Below are positions 61,394-61,657 of a stretch of DNA of 61,657 nt, piece after piece; position 1 is the first letter of the stretch, and every line of letters begins with the position of its first letter. The position numbers and the translations under genes were made by a program. Below the pieces are notes generated by a model. That model saw only the letters and a program-made list of their open reading frames with translations, searched no databases and had not been told where the DNA came from. This DNA comes from an uncultured Bacteroidales bacterium (GTDB lineage: Bacteria > Bacteroidota > Bacteroidia > Bacteroidales > CAIXZF01): assembly GCA_903923925.1 (NCBI GenBank), contig CAIXZF010000085.1, positions 1-61,657 of the forward strand, written 5' to 3'.

Positions 61394-61657
61394 GAGATTC
61401 AGACCTCCTGACCTTTCATGGCTATATTATTACCTTGGTAAACTGGTAAATTGTTACATTAAGCTTTGGCTTGGTACAGAGGTCAATGTGCTACATTTTC
61501 TGTTTGTTCAAATCGGAGTTTTACCCTGAAAGGGCATTTCCCAATAGCTTCATAAAAGTTCTCGTCTGGCTTCTTTCAAAGGATAGAGGACCAGTTCGCT
61601 CATGGCCGCGCGGCCTCGTAACCACAACGCGACTGCGCCTGACGCTTCGGGGCAGGC
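61394..61657. other. Gene-free right edge with a GC-rich end
   Basis: The 264 bp after the giant gene hold no convincing ORF on either strand; a minus-strand ATG near 61604 meets a stop after 15 codons. The last ~60 bp are much richer in G+C than the rest and include the palindrome GGCCGCGCGGCC (61604-61615). It may be the edge of a repeat or mobile element that continues outside the window. Confidence 0.4.

Overview
The window looks like chromosome of a Bacteroidota bacterium, most likely Bacteroidales or a close relative. Both edges carry giant secreted repeat proteins ending in type IX secretion (T9SS) sorting domains, one of type B and one of type A. DUF5686, DUF4271, the exosortase K/MSEP-CTERM pair and the hemD-rnpA-yidD order are typical of this phylum. 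Several genes have a Bacteroidota-style -7 box (TAnnTTTG) just upstream. All functions are read from sequence features; no database search was run.

Layout. 1-6263: 3' part of a giant PKD-repeat adhesin. 6310-7618: pyrH-frr. 7638-10860: radical SAM protein, AI-2E family permease and a Fic protein with an operator-like inverted repeat. 11157-14571: exosortase K with its MSEP-CTERM/VIT substrate. 14711-17140: DUF5686 outer-membrane protein. 17354-19332: Eco47II-type restriction enzyme and HTH-fused cytosine methyltransferase, convergent and overlapping. 19509-22442: dprA-rsgA-dtd-mazG-like operon. 22505-24021: glycosyltransferase and GtrA. 24025-30273: cdd, O-antigen ligase-like, S41 protease, yidD, rnpA, hemD, DUF4271. 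30319-35719: envelope region with a beta-barrel protein, a repeat-helical protein, a LolA-like/YidD-like/paired TPR-membrane operon and a TM2 protein. 35927-39146: pta, an atypical 3-hydroxyacyl-CoA dehydrogenase, ackA. 39171-39424: G-rich compound repeat. 39452-41900: LytTR regulator, crcB, LytS-type kinase. 42092-51533: four exported peptidases in a row (M3, M16C, M16, S8). 51851-55491: gldA, yebC, and a DUF2807/beta-barrel protein. 55730-61393: a giant protein with cohesin-like, PKD-like and dockerin-like modules and a T9SS tail.

Best candidates for new biology: (1) the one-enzyme/one-substrate exosortase K-MSEP-CTERM pair; (2) the LolA-like/YidD-like/TPR-membrane envelope operon; (3) the pta-ackA dehydrogenase lacking two expected active-site residues; (4) palindromes placed on the promoters of the Fic gene and the HTH-methyltransferase, suggesting autoregulation; (5) two intrinsic-terminator-like hairpins buried in coding sequence; (6) a cohesin-plus-dockerin-like adhesin. 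Intergenic spaces hold several unrelated palindromic or tandem repeat families. I saw no tRNA, rRNA, CRISPR array, transposase gene or prophage.
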